A stretch of DNA of 64,000 nt from Rhodospirillum sp. (GCA_021741145.1 JAIOYK010000014.1:43559-107558); one strand, 5' to 3'; shown: positions 50,027 through 60,330, numbered from the stretch's first letter. Notes: generated by a model from the letters alone, not told the origin. Translations and numbers: made by a program.

Positions 50027-51184
50027 TCAAGCCCGCTCCAGGGCCTCCGCCACGGTTAGCGCCTGCACGGTCTCCGGTACGTCGTGGACGCGCAGGATCG
50101 CCGCTCCCCGAGCCGCCGCGGCCGTGGCGATGGCCAGGGAGCCCGGCAGCCGCTCCCGGGGGAGGAGTTCCCCACAGAGCTTGCCGATCAAGCTCTTGCG
50201 GCTGGCCCCCACCAGGATCTCGGCGCCCAGACCGAGGAACTGGGCCGTGGCTTCCAAAAGCTGGAGATTGTGATCCACGCTCTTGCCAAAGCCGATACCC
50301 GGGTCCACGCAGAGCAGATCGTCGGTCAACCCCACGGCCCGGCAGGCCGCCAACCGGTCGGACAACCAATCCATGACATCCAGGGGGGCGTCGGCGTAGG
50401 TGGGATCCTTCTGCATGGTCCGGGGTTCGCCCTGGATATGCATGACCACCACCGGGGCCCGCCGCCGCCCCACCAGCGGCAGGGCCTCCGAGTCGCCGGT
50501 CAGGCCGGTAATATCGTTGACGATGCGCGCGCCCGCATCCAGGGCCGCCCCCATGGTGGTGGCGTGGTAGGTATCGATGGACACCACGGCCCCCCGGTTG
50601 GCCAGATCCCGGATGACCGGGACCACACGGGTGATTTCCTCTTCTGGGGGCACCGGATCGGCACCGGGGCGGGTGCTTTCTCCGCCCACGTCCAGGATCG
50701 TCGCCCCCGCCTCCAGCATGGCCAGACCCGACGAGACGGCCACCTGGGGATCCCAATGGGTTCCCCCATCGGAAAAGCTGTCGGGGGTTACGTTGAGGAT
50801 CCCCATGACCAAGGGCTTGCCATCGGGACGCGCCACCCCGGCGAAGGGGGATCGGACCCGGGTCAGGGACTGGATCAGCCCCTCCACATGGTCCTGGACG
50901 GTCTGCCCTTCCCCAAGGCTCCAGCGACGGACGGTGACCGGGTCCGTCACCCCATGCAGGATCCTGTCGGGTTCATCCCGCAGGAACAGGGACAGCAGGG
51001 TAAAGGCGAGATCCGACCGCCCTGCCAGGGGCCAGGCCCGCCCCTCGGTCAGCAGGCGCTCGGCCACGAGACCCCGCACCAGTCCCGTCGGAGCAAGGTA
51101 GAGGGTCCCCTCGGGACGCCGCCCCCCAAGGAAGAAGCCCCGCGGCGGGGCGGGGCTTCCGAAACGTCGTGCTGTCGATGTCAC
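50027..51184 (-). CDS. folP: Dihydropteroate synthase
   Basis: Condenses p-aminobenzoate with hydroxymethyl-dihydropterin pyrophosphate in folate synthesis; sulfonamide target. The TIM-barrel core begins at GILNVTPDSFSDGG near residue 128. DVGGESTRPGADPV and VDPGIGFGKSVDHNLQLL follow, then GASRKSLIG. The ~125-residue N-terminal extension is absent from E. coli FolP but usual in alphaproteobacteria. GTG 51184 lies four bases after the ftsH stop; a frame reaching 51256 would overlap ftsH. A terminator-like hairpin lies within its first 17 codons. Confidence 0.93.
   Translation of the reverse strand: MTSTARRFGSPAPPRGFFLGGRRPEGTLYLAPTGLVRGLVAERLLTEGRAWPLAGRSDLAFTLLSLFLRDEPDRILHGVTDPVTVRRWSLGEGQTVQDHVEGLIQSLTRVRSPFAGVARPDGKPLVMGILNVTPDSFSDGGTHWDPQVAVSSGLAMLEAGATILDVGGESTRPGADPVPPEEEITRVVPVIRDLANRGAVVSIDTYHATTMGAALDAGARIVNDITGLTGDSEALPLVGRRRAPVVVMHIQGEPRTMQKDPTYADAPLDVMDWLSDRLAACRAVGLTDDLLCVDPGIGFGKSVDHNLQLLEATAQFLGLGAEILVGASRKSLIGKLCGELLPRERLPGSLAIATAAAARGAAILRVHDVPETVQALTVAEALERA
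51134..51159 (-). terminator. Terminator-like hairpin inside the 5' end of folP
   Basis: Read on the minus strand: GAAGCCCC, 10-base GC-rich loop, GGGGCTTC, then TTCCTT. It falls 30-55 bases past the ftsH stop, within folP codons ~9-17. It may terminate or attenuate ftsH transcripts before folP. Confidence 0.45.
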
Positions 51185-51188
51185 GGGA

Positions 51189-53120
51189 TCATGCGCCAGG
51201 CTGGGGTTCCGGATCGCCGCCGAACCCGGCGCTGGTTCCTCCCGTGGCCGGACCACTGGTCGGCACGGAGGACCGAGGACCCCGGTGACGGGGGGGAGCG
51301 GGTTGCTCGGCCCGGTTCAGAGCCTCGCCCCGCAACAATTTGTGCACTTCATCCCCGGACAGGGTTTCATATTCCAGCAGTCCATGGGCAACGGTCTCGA
51401 GTTGATCCTTGTGGGTGGTCAGGATCTCCCGGGCCCGGGCCTCGCCTTCCTCCACGAACCGCCGGATCTCATCGTCGATAACGCGCGCGGTGGCGTCGGA
51501 CAGGTTCTTGTGCTGGGTCACCGAATGACCAAGGAAGACTTCCTCCTGGTTGTCGGTGTAGCGCAGGGGGCCGAGTTTTTCGGAAAAACCGAACTCGGTG
51601 ACCATGCGCCGGGCCAAGTCCGTGGCTTGCATGATGTCGTTGGAGGCACCGGTGGTCACGTCTTCCGCGCCGTAGATCAGATCCTCGGCCACGCGGCCAC
51701 CAAAGGCCATGGCGATGCGCGCCTTCAGTTCCTTCAGGGAATAGCCATAGCGATCCCGTTCGGGCAGGGACATGGTCAGGCCCAGGGCTCGGCCACGGGG
51801 AATGATGGTGACCTTATGCAGAGGATCGTGTCCGGCCTGATGGATGGCCACCAGGGCATGGCCCGCCTCGTGGTAAGCGGTCTTTTCCTTCTCGTCCTCG
51901 GTCATCACCATGGAGCGCCGTTCGGAGCCCATGAGAACCTTATCCTTGGCCTCCTCGAACTCGGCCATGGTCACCACCCGCTTGCCCTTGCGGGCGGCCA
52001 GCAGGGCGGCCTCGTTGACCAGATTGGCCAAGTCGGCGCCGGAGAACCCGGGGGTCCCGCGGGCGATCACCTTGGGCTCCACGTCGGGACCCAACGGGGT
52101 CTTGCGCATGTGAACCTTGAGGATCTTTTCCCGACCCATGATATCCGGGTTGGGCACGGTCACTTGGCGGTCGAAGCGGCCAGGACGCAGCAGCGCCGGG
52201 TCGAGCACGTCGGGACGGTTGGTGGCGGCGATCAGGATCACGCCCTCGTTCGCCTCGAACCCGTCCATTTCCACCAGCAACTGGTTCAGGGTCTGCTCGC
52301 GTTCGTCGTTGCCGCCGCCCAGGCCTGCGCCCCGGTGGCGACCGACGGCGTCGATTTCGTCGATAAAGATCAAACAAGGGGCGTTCTTCTTCCCTTGTTC
52401 GAACATATCACGAACACGACTGGCACCGACGCCGACGAACATTTCCACGAAATCCGACCCGGAGATCGTGAAGAACGGCACATTGGCCTCGCCCGCGATG
52501 GCCCGGGCCAGCAGGGTCTTACCCGTCCCCGGAGGACCGACCAGCAGCACACCCTTGGGGATCTTGCCCCCCAACCGCTGGAACTTCTGGGGATCGCGCA
52601 GAAATTCGACGACCTCTTCCAGTTCCTGCTTGGCCTCGTCGATACCCGCCACGTCATCGAAGGTCACGCGACCGCTCTTCTCGGTCAGCAGCTTGGCCTT
52701 GGACTTGCCGAATCCCATGGCCTTGCCACCGCCGGACTGCATCTGGCGCATGAAGAAAATCCACACACCGATCAACAGCAGGAAGGGGAACCAGGAAATC
52801 AGGATGCTCCAGAAGGTCGGAACATTGTCGTCCGGCGGCATGGCGGAGATCCGCGCGCCCGACGCGGTGAGCTTGTCCACCAACTGGGGATCCCGCGGAG
52901 CATAGGTCGAGAACGTCCGACCGGAGGACAACTCACCGGTGATGGTCTCCCCCTGGATCACCACCTTCTGGACCTCCTGCTGGGATACGTAGTTCAGGAA
53001 CTCCGAATAGGCGATGGAATCCCGCGCGTCCCGTGGAGCGGAGGTTTGGAACAGGTTAAACATCACCACCAGAAGGACGGCGATAATGATCCAAAGGACC
53101 AGGCTTCTGCTGAAATTCAC
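51189..53120 (-). CDS. ftsH: ATP-dependent zinc metalloprotease FtsH
   Basis: Hexameric inner-membrane AAA+ protease. TM1 [18 protein letters not shown], periplasmic domain, TM2 [25 protein letters not shown] domain: Walker A GPPGTGKT near residue 197, Walker [12 protein letters not shown], and second-region-of-homology Arg in RPGRFDRQV. Zinc site HEAGH near residue 415. 643 residues, full length. Two consecutive GTG codons start the frame; 53120 has better spacing to AAAGGG than 53123. A Pro-rich tail ends the protein. Downstream of tilS, as in related genomes. Confidence 0.97.
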   Translation of the reverse strand: MNFSRSLVLWIIIAVLLVVMFNLFQTSAPRDARDSIAYSEFLNYVSQQEVQKVVIQGETITGELSSGRTFSTYAPRDPQLVDKLTASGARISAMPPDDNVPTFWSILISWFPFLLLIGVWIFFMRQMQSGGGKAMGFGKSKAKLLTEKSGRVTFDDVAGIDEAKQELEEVVEFLRDPQKFQRLGGKIPKGVLLVGPPGTGKTLLARAIAGEANVPFFTISGSDFVEMFVGVGASRVRDMFEQGKKNAPCLIFIDEIDAVGRHRGAGLGGGNDEREQTLNQLLVEMDGFEANEGVILIAATNRPDVLDPALLRPGRFDRQVTVPNPDIMGREKILKVHMRKTPLGPDVEPKVIARGTPGFSGADLANLVNEAALLAARKGKRVVTMAEFEEAKDKVLMGSERRSMVMTEDEKEKTAYHEAGHALVAIHQAGHDPLHKVTIIPRGRALGLTMSLPERDRYGYSLKELKARIAMAFGGRVAEDLIYGAEDVTTGASNDIMQATDLARRMVTEFGFSEKLGPLRYTDNQEEVFLGHSVTQHKNLSDATARVIDDEIRRFVEEGEARAREILTTHKDQLETVAHGLLEYETLSGDEVHKLLRGEALNRAEQPAPPRHRGPRSSVPTSGPATGGTSAGFGGDPEPQPGA

Positions 53121-53256
53121 CACTTACCCTTTCGAGCCACGCGGTCCATCCCGGCCAAGAATCTTGGGACAGTCACCGCGCCAGTATCTGGATCCGGACC
53201 GAACCCAGGGGGGATCGCATATCCGTTCCAATTTATGTAAGGCGGAAATACGGGAC

Positions 53257-54672
53257 TCACAAGCGACGACCACTCCCTTGACTCCAGTTGAAGCCAATCG
53301 GCAAGTGGGGGCGGTGCGCGATGGAGACCAAAGGCGAAATCCCGCCCTGGTCTTGTTCCCCGCGATACCCCGCGTCGTCTCCCATGGAGACCGAATCTTC
53401 GAGGGTCGCAGAATAGCGCCAAAAGCCAAGGGACGGAACCGCCAATATCCCTCGTGGATCCAACGCCTTGGTCCTATCCCGCACCGCCGGAAGGGCCAAT
53501 CCGGCGAGCCGTGGCACTTCCCCGGCGCCCACCTCCCGAGCCAAGGCCGCCCAGCCGCTCTCCCCCAGGGCGGACACGACGAGGCCCGGATATTCCGCGT
53601 TAATTATATACCGTCCATCCCAAACAACCGGACAGCCGGGCGGCAGGTCCACCAAACGGCGGTCGAGTCCCCGGCACTCCCGGCAAACCAAAAGGCGCCC
53701 AGCCCCCTCGGCCCGCCATAAGAGCCCCGCGACCGACCGGCTTTTTCCCGGCCCAGGAAGGTCGGTGAGCAAATCGGCGATGGGCCGCGGATCCGCGCCA
53801 TGGCCCGCGCCCGACAAGGATCCGGCGAGGCGCGCCAAGGCCCGGGCCGTTTCCCAGACCTCACCGGCGAGCAACTTTGCCCGGTCCAGGCGGACCCAGC
53901 CCTCGCCCAGGGTTGAAACCACTTCGGCGAGACGGCGGGTCAATCGTCCATCGATCCAGGCCCGGTCCCATCCGGCTCGGTCCGCCAAGGCGCGCAGCCC
54001 CGCCAGAGTGAGGCCCAGGTCCTCGCGCCTTTCCCAGGCCGCCCGCTGACGCCCCCGCTCGTATTTGAGAGAAGCATTGGAGGGATCCTCCGCCCAGACC
54101 AGCCCCCGGGACAGGGCGGTGGCCCTCAAACGGGCCTTGGTCAGGGAGAGGAAGGGACGGAGCAGCCGGGCTTCCCGGCGAGGACTCACGGGGGCCATGG
54201 CGGCGAGACCATCGGGACCACTGCCCCGGGCAAGCCGCTGCCAGACCGTTTCCGCCTGATCATCCCCGTGGTGGGCAAGAAGCAAATGGAGCGCCCCCGC
54301 CTCGGCGCATGCCGACAGAAGGGACCGGAGGCGCGCCTCCCGCGCGCGCTCATGGACACCCGTCCGGGGTTTCTCCTCATCCCAGGTCAGGATGGCCGCG
54401 CGCTGCCCCAGGGTCCGGGCGACCTCGGCGACCAATTGGGCCTCGGCGGCGGACTCGGGACGCAAACCATGGTCAAAGCAGAGGGCCAACACGGCCCCGC
54501 CCCGAGGGACGGCCCAGTCCGTCGCCAGGGCCAGCAAAACCATGCTGTCCACCCCGCCGGAACAGGCGACGGCCAGCAGAGGAGCCGGTTCGAAGGGACC
54601 CAGCGGCGCCATCAGGGCGGAGAACGCCTCCCCGGTCAGGGGCGGGGCCGTCCCCTCCCCCGGACCCGTCAT
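53257..54672 (-). CDS. tilS: tRNA(Ile)-lysidine synthase
   Basis: Modifies C34 of the CAU-anticodon isoleucine tRNA to lysidine so that it reads AUA. PP-loop ATPase motif SGGVDSMV near residue 40, with CFDHGLRPES and LLAHHGDDQAETV downstream in the N-terminal domain, and RPFLSLTKARLR after it. About 471 residues; the C-terminal part is less conserved. I start it at ATG 54672 instead of TTG 54681. It sits between cpoB and ftsH, 22 bases after cpoB, its usual place in alphaproteobacteria. Confidence 0.95.
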   Translation of the reverse strand: MTGPGEGTAPPLTGEAFSALMAPLGPFEPAPLLAVACSGGVDSMVLLALATDWAVPRGGAVLALCFDHGLRPESAAEAQLVAEVARTLGQRAAILTWDEEKPRTGVHERAREARLRSLLSACAEAGALHLLLAHHGDDQAETVWQRLARGSGPDGLAAMAPVSPRREARLLRPFLSLTKARLRATALSRGLVWAEDPSNASLKYERGRQRAAWERREDLGLTLAGLRALADRAGWDRAWIDGRLTRRLAEVVSTLGEGWVRLDRAKLLAGEVWETARALARLAGSLSGAGHGADPRPIADLLTDLPGPGKSRSVAGLLWRAEGAGRLLVCRECRGLDRRLVDLPPGCPVVWDGRYIINAEYPGLVVSALGESGWAALAREVGAGEVPRLAGLALPAVRDRTKALDPRGILAVPSLGFWRYSATLEDSVSMGDDAGYRGEQDQGGISPLVSIAHRPHLPIGFNWSQGSGRRL

Positions 54673-54694
54673 CCCAAGCAACCGTCGCCCGAGC

Positions 54695-55519
54695 CTAGCA
54701 GCCCAGGCGCCCCATTTCGGCGGTGGCCCGACGCTTGATCGCCTCGGCGGCGCGGGGATACTGGCTATCCAGGCGGCCGAAGGCGGCGCAAGCTTCCTTT
54801 GTCTTGCTCAAATTGGCCATGGCCATGCCCAATTTGAGCAGGTTATCCGGTCCCTTGGTACTTTGAGGATAGGTCTTGTACCCGCTCATGAAGGCCACCG
54901 CGGCCTGTTCGTAATCCCCTCGAACGTAGTAGGTTTCTCCCAGCCAATACTGGGCATTGCCCGACAGATTGCCGTTGGGGTGCTGGGCAAGGAAGGCCTT
55001 GAAGGCTTCTTCCGCCGCGGCATAGTCGGCGCGGCGAAGCATCGAAAACGCATAGTTGTACTGCTCCGCCTCGGGCGCATCGGGCAGAATAGAGGTGCTG
55101 GGCGCCATCACCGTGGTCGAAGCGGAATCGGCGGACGCGCCCTGACCACCCGGAATATACCCCAGGACACCCTGCTCCCCCGCCGGTGGCGCGGTCCCGG
55201 TATTCGGGACCGCCTGCCCCCCCATCGACGCCCCTTGCGGCGGAGTCGGGTTGCCCTCCAGAGCGTTCAACCGGTACTGGATATCACCCAGGGCATTGTC
55301 CAACTGGGCCTTGATCTGGCGATTTTCGTAGGAGGTCTGCTCCACCTTGCCCGTCAAGTCCTGGACCAGACGCTCCAATTCAGAAATCCGCACCTGCATG
55401 CGGCCAAGCAATTCATTGCTGGCCTGCTGGGCCGAGGCCGGTCCCGCCGACAACGCCATGACAAGGGCCAGGGCCAGGATCGGTCCGGCGAGGGTCACGC
55501 GGTGGACGATGGACAACAT
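54695..55519 (-). CDS. cpoB: Tol-Pal system protein CpoB (YbgF)
   Basis: Periplasmic TPR protein linking Tol-Pal function with septal peptidoglycan synthesis. 274 residues from ATG 55519 (AGGAAGAGG upstream); the longer frame lacks a signal peptide at its start. Signal peptide VTLAGPILALALVMALSAGPASA, then the trimerising coiled coil (ISELERLVQDLTGKVEQTSYENRQIKAQL), a Pro/Gly/Ser linker, and C-terminal TPR repeats (YNYAFSMLRRADYAAAEEAFKAFL, AQYWLGETYYVRGDYEQAAVAF). A candidate promoter lies upstream at 55638-55666. Confidence 0.95.
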   Translation of the reverse strand: MLSIVHRVTLAGPILALALVMALSAGPASAQQASNELLGRMQVRISELERLVQDLTGKVEQTSYENRQIKAQLDNALGDIQYRLNALEGNPTPPQGASMGGQAVPNTGTAPPAGEQGVLGYIPGGQGASADSASTTVMAPSTSILPDAPEAEQYNYAFSMLRRADYAAAEEAFKAFLAQHPNGNLSGNAQYWLGETYYVRGDYEQAAVAFMSGYKTYPQSTKGPDNLLKLGMAMANLSKTKEACAAFGRLDSQYPRAAEAIKRRATAEMGRLGC

Positions 55520-55637
55520 GCCTCTTCCTTTCTTGAACAGTGCCCCGCGACGCGGCGGCATCTTGGATGACGGATGACCCGCCACCAGGGGCGGCGATCG
55601 GGAGCCCCCCGCCCGAAGCGGAAGGGGGTGCTCGCCC

Positions 55638-55666
55638 ACTATAGGTGGATCGGGATGCTGGCACAA
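55638..55666 (-). promoter_or_regulatory. Candidate promoter of cpoB
   Basis: On the minus strand TTGTGC (55661-55666), 17-base spacer and TATAGT (55638-55643), about 120 bases upstream of the cpoB start. It would let cpoB-tilS-ftsH be transcribed apart from tolB-pal. Confidence 0.45.
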
Positions 55667-55844
55667 TTATGGCCGGACGGTGTGCAAAGAGGGAAGTTTT
55701 CCCAGACCCCGAGCCAGACCCAAAAAGCGGAAAAGGCGCCGCCCCGGCCGACCAGACTGGCCAAGCACGGAACGACGCCCTTCATTCCATTTGGAAGCCA
55801 CCTAACCGGACAAAATCCCCGATAGGCGTCGTCCACTCTGGATG

Positions 55845-55871
55845 CCGACCCCCGTCAGATGGGGGGGTCGG
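55845..55871. terminator. Stem-loop downstream of pal
   Basis: Perfect 9-bp stem CCGACCCCC/GGGGGTCGG, 9-base loop, 27 bases past the pal stop. The T-rich flank is on the plus-strand side (TCCTTTTCCTTC), so on the minus strand it is a plain stem-loop. Confidence 0.5.
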
Positions 55872-55897
55872 TCCTTTTCCTTCGTCCGATTCGCGCC

Positions 55898-56377
55898 TTA
55901 TTGGGGCACGGACACGCCACGACGGTTCCGGGCCCAGCAGCTTTCGGTGGTCTCGGTGCAGACCGGGCGTTCCTTGCCGTAGCTGACGGACCGCACGCGA
56001 TTCGAAGCGACACCCTGGCTGATCAGGAACTCGCGCACGGAGTTGGCGCGACGCTCGCCCAGAGCCAAGTTGTATTCACGCGTGCCGCGCTCGTCGGCAT
56101 TGCCTTCGATGGTCAAACCGAAGTTGCCATACTGGTTCAGCCAGGACGCCTGACGCTGCAGGGTAGCGCGGGCTTCAGGGGACAGGCTGTACTGATCGGT
56201 GTCGAAGTACACGCGATCACCAACAACCTGCTGGAACTCGGCGACGGATCCAGCGGTCGGGCCGGCTGGCTGGTTGCCACCCATGCCAGCGCCGCCAGCG
56301 CCTTCATTCGGGGTGGAGGAACAGGCCGCGAGCAGCATGGCGCCCGCCACGGCACCGAGGAAACCAACCTTCGTCAT
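55898..56377 (-). CDS. pal: Peptidoglycan-associated lipoprotein Pal
   Basis: Outer-membrane lipoprotein tethering the membrane to peptidoglycan. 159 residues; signal peptide ends in lipobox LLAAC with the acylated Cys at 19. Gly/Pro-rich linker, then an OmpA-like domain: VYFDTDQYSLSPEA, IEGNADERGTREYNLALGERRANSV with the diaminopimelate-binding Asp and Arg. The C-terminus is RNRRGVSV. Last Cys pair (VCTETTESCW) probably forms a disulfide typical of alphaproteobacterial Pal. It follows tolB after 159 bases. Confidence 0.97.
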   Translation of the reverse strand: MTKVGFLGAVAGAMLLAACSSTPNEGAGGAGMGGNQPAGPTAGSVAEFQQVVGDRVYFDTDQYSLSPEARATLQRQASWLNQYGNFGLTIEGNADERGTREYNLALGERRANSVREFLISQGVASNRVRSVSYGKERPVCTETTESCWARNRRGVSVPQ

Positions 56378-56536
56378 AAATCAAACTCCCAAGTTGAGGG
56401 CATCCGGTGGATTGGATTAAGTGACGTCCGACCGGGATGGTCACACGCCGCGATGAAACATCGGGCCCGCGGCTGGGCTCTCCGATGTGGGTTTTGTGCG
56501 CGATAACGCGCCTAAAAACAAGCCCCCTCCGTAATC

Positions 56537-57898
56537 CTACAGCGGAAGAAGAGGAGACCAAGCCGGATCCGAGGCTTGTGTGGGGGTAATCACACGGCGC
56601 TCGTTCCCACCGGTCAGATCAATACTGTACAGGTTGGCCCCACTACCCCGTTCTTCGCGGAAAAACATAAGAACGCGGCCATTGGGCGCCCAGGTCGGGC
56701 CTTCCACGAGATAGCCTTCCGACAGAATTTTCTCACCACCACCGTCGGGCCGCATCACGCCAATATAGAACCGCCCACCTTTCATTTTTGTGAAAGCAAT
56801 GAGATCTCCGCGGGGCGACCATACAGGAGTCGCATACCTGCCGTCACCAAAACTGATTCGATTCACCCCCGATCCATCGGCATTCATCACATAGATCTGC
56901 TGGGCTCCCCCCCGGTCGGAGTTGAACGTGATCATCCGCCCGTCGGGAGAATACGAAGGAGAGGTATCAATGGCCGGATGGTTGGTCAGGCGGGAGGACC
57001 GGCGGGTGCGCAGGTCCATTTCATAGAGTTCCGTGTTCCCGTCCTTGGCCATGGACATGATCACCCGGTTACCATCGGGAGAGAATCGGGGAGCGAAGGT
57101 CATCCCCGGAAAATCGCCCAGCAGTTCCCGTCGAGCGGTCTGGATGTTCAGCAGATAGACCCGGGGCACGCCGTTGTACCAGCTCAGGTACGTGATTTCC
57201 TGGGCGGTGGGACTGAAGCGCGGGGTCAGAACCAGATCCTCGCCACCGGTCAGATAGGCGTGGTTGGCGCCATCCTGGTCCATGATGGCCAGTCGCTTGA
57301 CCCGGGCGGTCTTCGGTCCGGTCTCGGCGATGTAGACGATTCGGGTGTCGAAATAGCCGCCCTCGCCGGTGATCGCCTGATAGACCTTATCGGCGATGAT
57401 ATGGCCGAAGCGACGCCAATTCGTGGGTTCTCCGGCGAAGGAATGGCCCACGACCTGGGATCCACCGAAGACATCCCACAGGCGGAACACCACCTGGATC
57501 CGTCCGTCGGCCACCGGCTGGATCTCGCCCTGGACCAGGGCCTGGGCGTTAATCGCCCGCCAGTCGCCAAACTGGGGTTGGGCGTTGATATTGGGCAAAC
57601 GTTGCAAATAGGCCGCCGGATCAAGCACACGGAACAGCCCCGATCCCGCCAGGTCATCGGTGATCACCTTGGCCATGTCCGCGCCCATCCGCAGGGACGT
57701 GGAATCGGCGCCCGAAAAGGCGGGAATCGCGATGGGCATGGGCTCGCGCGCGCTTTGCGTCACATCAATCACCAATTCGGCGCGTGCCTGGGGAGCCAAA
57801 CCGGCCCCGGAGAGCACCGCTCCCACCACGACCATGGAGGTGAGGGCGACCCGCTTTAGACCCCGCCATCCACCATTCACCCAAACCGTCATTTCCAC
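56537..57898 (-). CDS. tolB: Tol-Pal system protein TolB
   Basis: Periplasmic partner of Pal and TolA. 453 residues: signal peptide [25 protein letters not shown]-terminal alpha/beta domain ([10 protein letters not shown]...[12 protein letters not shown]), and a six-bladed beta-propeller with repeated WSPDG-like motifs ([51 protein letters not shown]). GTG 57898 has AGGGA four to five bases upstream; ATG 57892 is an alternative. The usual upstream tolQRA genes are not here; marC is. Confidence 0.96.
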   Translation of the reverse strand: MEMTVWVNGGWRGLKRVALTSMVVVGAVLSGAGLAPQARAELVIDVTQSAREPMPIAIPAFSGADSTSLRMGADMAKVITDDLAGSGLFRVLDPAAYLQRLPNINAQPQFGDWRAINAQALVQGEIQPVADGRIQVVFRLWDVFGGSQVVGHSFAGEPTNWRRFGHIIADKVYQAITGEGGYFDTRIVYIAETGPKTARVKRLAIMDQDGANHAYLTGGEDLVLTPRFSPTAQEITYLSWYNGVPRVYLLNIQTARRELLGDFPGMTFAPRFSPDGNRVIMSMAKDGNTELYEMDLRTRRSSRLTNHPAIDTSPSYSPDGRMITFNSDRGGAQQIYVMNADGSGVNRISFGDGRYATPVWSPRGDLIAFTKMKGGRFYIGVMRPDGGGEKILSEGYLVEGPTWAPNGRVLMFFREERGSGANLYSIDLTGGNERRVITPTQASDPAWSPLLPL

Positions 57899-58111
57899 AT
57901 GTTCCCTATTGGTTGGAGATCCGCGAGAAGACTACAGAGGCCGCGCGGAATTTTCCAGGCGACCGGTTTCCCGGGGCCAAATTTCTATCCGCCCTTTTTG
58001 CCGTCCTATCCCCTTCACTGCCCGAGAATTGTGGCAACCTCAAGGCCCCCGGGCCCCGAGTCGTTGTCCAATGACCCGGCCCGGCTTCCGGGTCCAATGT
58101 CCAGGGCCATA

Positions 58112-58762
58112 TTAAAGGGGAAAGGCCTCCCTCAGCCCATTGAGAATGAATTGCACCGCCAAGGCCCCAAGGATGATCCCGAGCAGGCGGTCCAGAGTGA
58201 GGGTCAGGGTCTTGCCCATCAGGCGATGGACCGTCCCCGCGGCCAAAAGCAGCACCATGGTGGGCGCCAACACCGCCACGATCGCCGCGATCACCCAGAC
58301 GAGACCCAGGGGGCCACCGCTTTCCCGCGAGAACAACAGCACCGCGGTGATGGCCCCCGGACCGGCGATCAAGGGAATGGCCAAGGGAAAAACCGAGGGA
58401 TCGGAGTCCTCGTCCTCGCCACCCCGCTCCTTGTCCATGGCCTGGGCGTGCTCGCCCCGGCGGATGGTTCGCTTGGCGAAGATCATTTCCTGGGCCACCA
58501 GGAGCAACATCAGTCCACCGGCGATGCGGAAGGCCGGGATCTCGATTCCCACCAAGTCCAGGAAGGCGCCGCCCCCGACCGCGGCGGCGATCAGGATCAG
58601 GGTGGCCAGGACGCAGCCCTTGATGGCGACCCGCCGCCGGACCACCGCCGTCCGTCCAGCGGTCAAACCCAGGAAAATAGCCAGGATCCCGATGGGATCG
58701 ACCAGCACCAAAAGGGTTGCGACATGGGAGGGAAAGCTATCGGACATGGGAAGCGACGACAT
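58112..58762 (-). CDS. MarC family integral membrane protein
   Basis: About 216 residues with six hydrophobic helices. The repeated family motifs are LLVLVDPIGILAIFLGLT near the N-terminus and FPLAIPLIAGPGAITAVLL after the charged loop, then LDRLLGIILGALAVQFILNGL. ATG 58762 and ATG 58747 are both plausible starts with weak sites; longer frames add unrelated sequence. MarC proteins are inner-membrane proteins of unknown transport activity, not proven drug exporters. It lies upstream of tolB on the same strand, with a 213-base gap. Confidence 0.9.
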   Translation of the reverse strand: MSSLPMSDSFPSHVATLLVLVDPIGILAIFLGLTAGRTAVVRRRVAIKGCVLATLILIAAAVGGGAFLDLVGIEIPAFRIAGGLMLLLVAQEMIFAKRTIRRGEHAQAMDKERGGEDEDSDPSVFPLAIPLIAGPGAITAVLLFSRESGGPLGLVWVIAAIVAVLAPTMVLLLAAGTVHRLMGKTLTLTLDRLLGIILGALAVQFILNGLREAFPL

Positions 58763-58925
58763 CCGGAAAAGGCGGTTAAGGAGAGAAACGCCATCGGCAA
58801 ATGGGGCCGCGCACCCGGCCCGACAACCCTTGCCCACTCCCCAAACGGAAAAGCCCTCCATTTTATGACCTTGAGTACCGGGGGACCTTCCCCTTAATCT
58901 GCGCCCCACCCTTTCCCGGTCCGCC

Positions 58926-60286
58926 ATGCCCAACCTTTTCTCACCCCTGCTCCACACCGACGACGACCGTCCGGCCCTGGTCACCCCCCGGACGACCCTG
59001 ACCCATGGAAGGTTGAGGCGTCATGTCACCGCCTTCCAGGATTGGCTCCAGGCACGGGACGCGGAGGGGAACCGCCCCCTGCTCCTTGCCGAGGAACCGC
59101 CCGAGGTCCTGCTTCCGGCCTTCATCGCCGCGGGCGCCCTGGGGCGTACCGCGGCGATCGGCGACGGGCGTTGGCCCGTCGGGCCCCGGGGCCTCGTCGA
59201 GAGGGTCCTGAACACCCCCCTGACCCTTCACCACCCCTCCGTCGACTCCTCCCCTGGCCTCGGCCCCCCCGTTACGCCCGTGCCCGGCCCCACCGTCCCT
59301 TCTATATTGGTTTCACCTCCGGCACCTCGGGTCTGCCCAAGGGCTACGCCCGAAGCCACGGCTCCTGGATCGCGACCATGGAGGCTGGGGCGCGGACCTT
59401 TGGTCTGGTCCCCGGAGACCGGATCCTCGCCCTTGGCCCCCTGTCCCATTCCCTGGCCCTCTATGCCGCGATCCAAGCCCTCTGGCTTGGGGGTACCGCC
59501 CTGCTGAACGGCGTCCCCAAAGCCGCGGACGTCGTGGTCGGCGTGCCTCCCCTCCTGGCCGCCCAGGCCCGGACCGGCCCCCATCCCGGCGTCCGCCTTA
59601 TCCTGTCCGCCGGGCAAGCCCTGGCACCGGAGTTGGTGGGTCTGCTGTCCCAGGGATTCCCCCAGGCCCGACTGGTCGATTTCTATGGGACCTCGGAACA
59701 AAGTTTCATCGCCTGGCGTGCCGTTGGTCCAGGCCAAGCGGAGAGAGGCACGGTCGGGCACCCATTTCCCGGCGTGTCCCTCTCCGTCGTCGGAGAGGAC
59801 GGCACTCCTTGTCCCCAAGGGGTCACGGGCCGATTGAGGATAGCCAGCCCGATGGTCTTCGACGGCTATGTCCCGGGTCTCGAGGGGGGCGGCTTCCGCC
59901 GCGAGGGGGCTTGGACCACGGTGGGTGACCGGGGGTGGCTGGACGACGACGGTACCCTCCATCTGGCCGGGCGCGAGGGTGGCATGATCGTGGTGCGCGG
60001 GGTCAACGTGTTCCCCGAGGAGGTGGAGGCCACCCTGAAGGGCATGCCCGGCGTGGCGGATGCCGGGGTTGTGGGTCTGCCCGATCCCCTGCGAGGGGCG
60101 CTCCTTGTGGCCCTGGTCGAAGGCGCGGTCCCCGGGCCCAAGGCTCTGGTTGACCTATCCACGGAGCGGCGCCCTCGGCGAATTCAGGCGGTTCCCGCCC
60201 TTCCCCGCACGGCGAGTGGCAAGCTGGACCGGATGGCCTTGGCGGAAATGGCCAAGGCCCTTCTGGACGAAACCCGCGAACCCTGA
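58926..60286 (+). pseudogene. AMP-dependent acyl-CoA synthetase, interrupted by a -1 frameshift
   Basis: Two frames together make one ~453-residue ANL ligase. The first frame runs from ATG 58926 (LLLAEEPPEVLLPAFIAAGALGRTAAIG) and goes out of register between 59215 and 59270. The other frame then carries the catalytic motifs: A3 FTSGTSGLPKG, A5 FYGTSEQS, A7 TVGDRGWLDDDG, hinge AGREGGMIVVRGVNVFP and A10 PRTASGKLDRM. Adding one C to the C7 run at 59264-59270, or to the C6 run at 59215-59220, restores one reading frame. All motifs are intact otherwise, so this is a very recent lesion, phase variation or a sequencing error. Acid substrate unknown. Confidence 0.85.
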
Positions 60287-60330
60287 TGTCATGGCGGGAT
60301 CACTGTCCACCGCCAGGGAGCCCCCCCACC

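Larger units (their letters stand above)
55520..55897. other. Noncoding gap between pal and cpoB
   Basis: About 380 bases, unusually long inside a tol-pal cluster. It holds the hairpin at 55845-55871 and the candidate cpoB promoter. I see no gene. Confidence 0.5.

Noticed and set aside
51285..53240. A 651-codon plus-strand frame antisense to ftsH
   Set aside because: Composition is rich in His, Gly and Gln without motifs; ftsH on the other strand is beyond doubt.
58112..58762. Reading MarC as a multidrug exporter
   Set aside because: The family's early link to the mar locus has not held up as drug export; only membrane location is supported.
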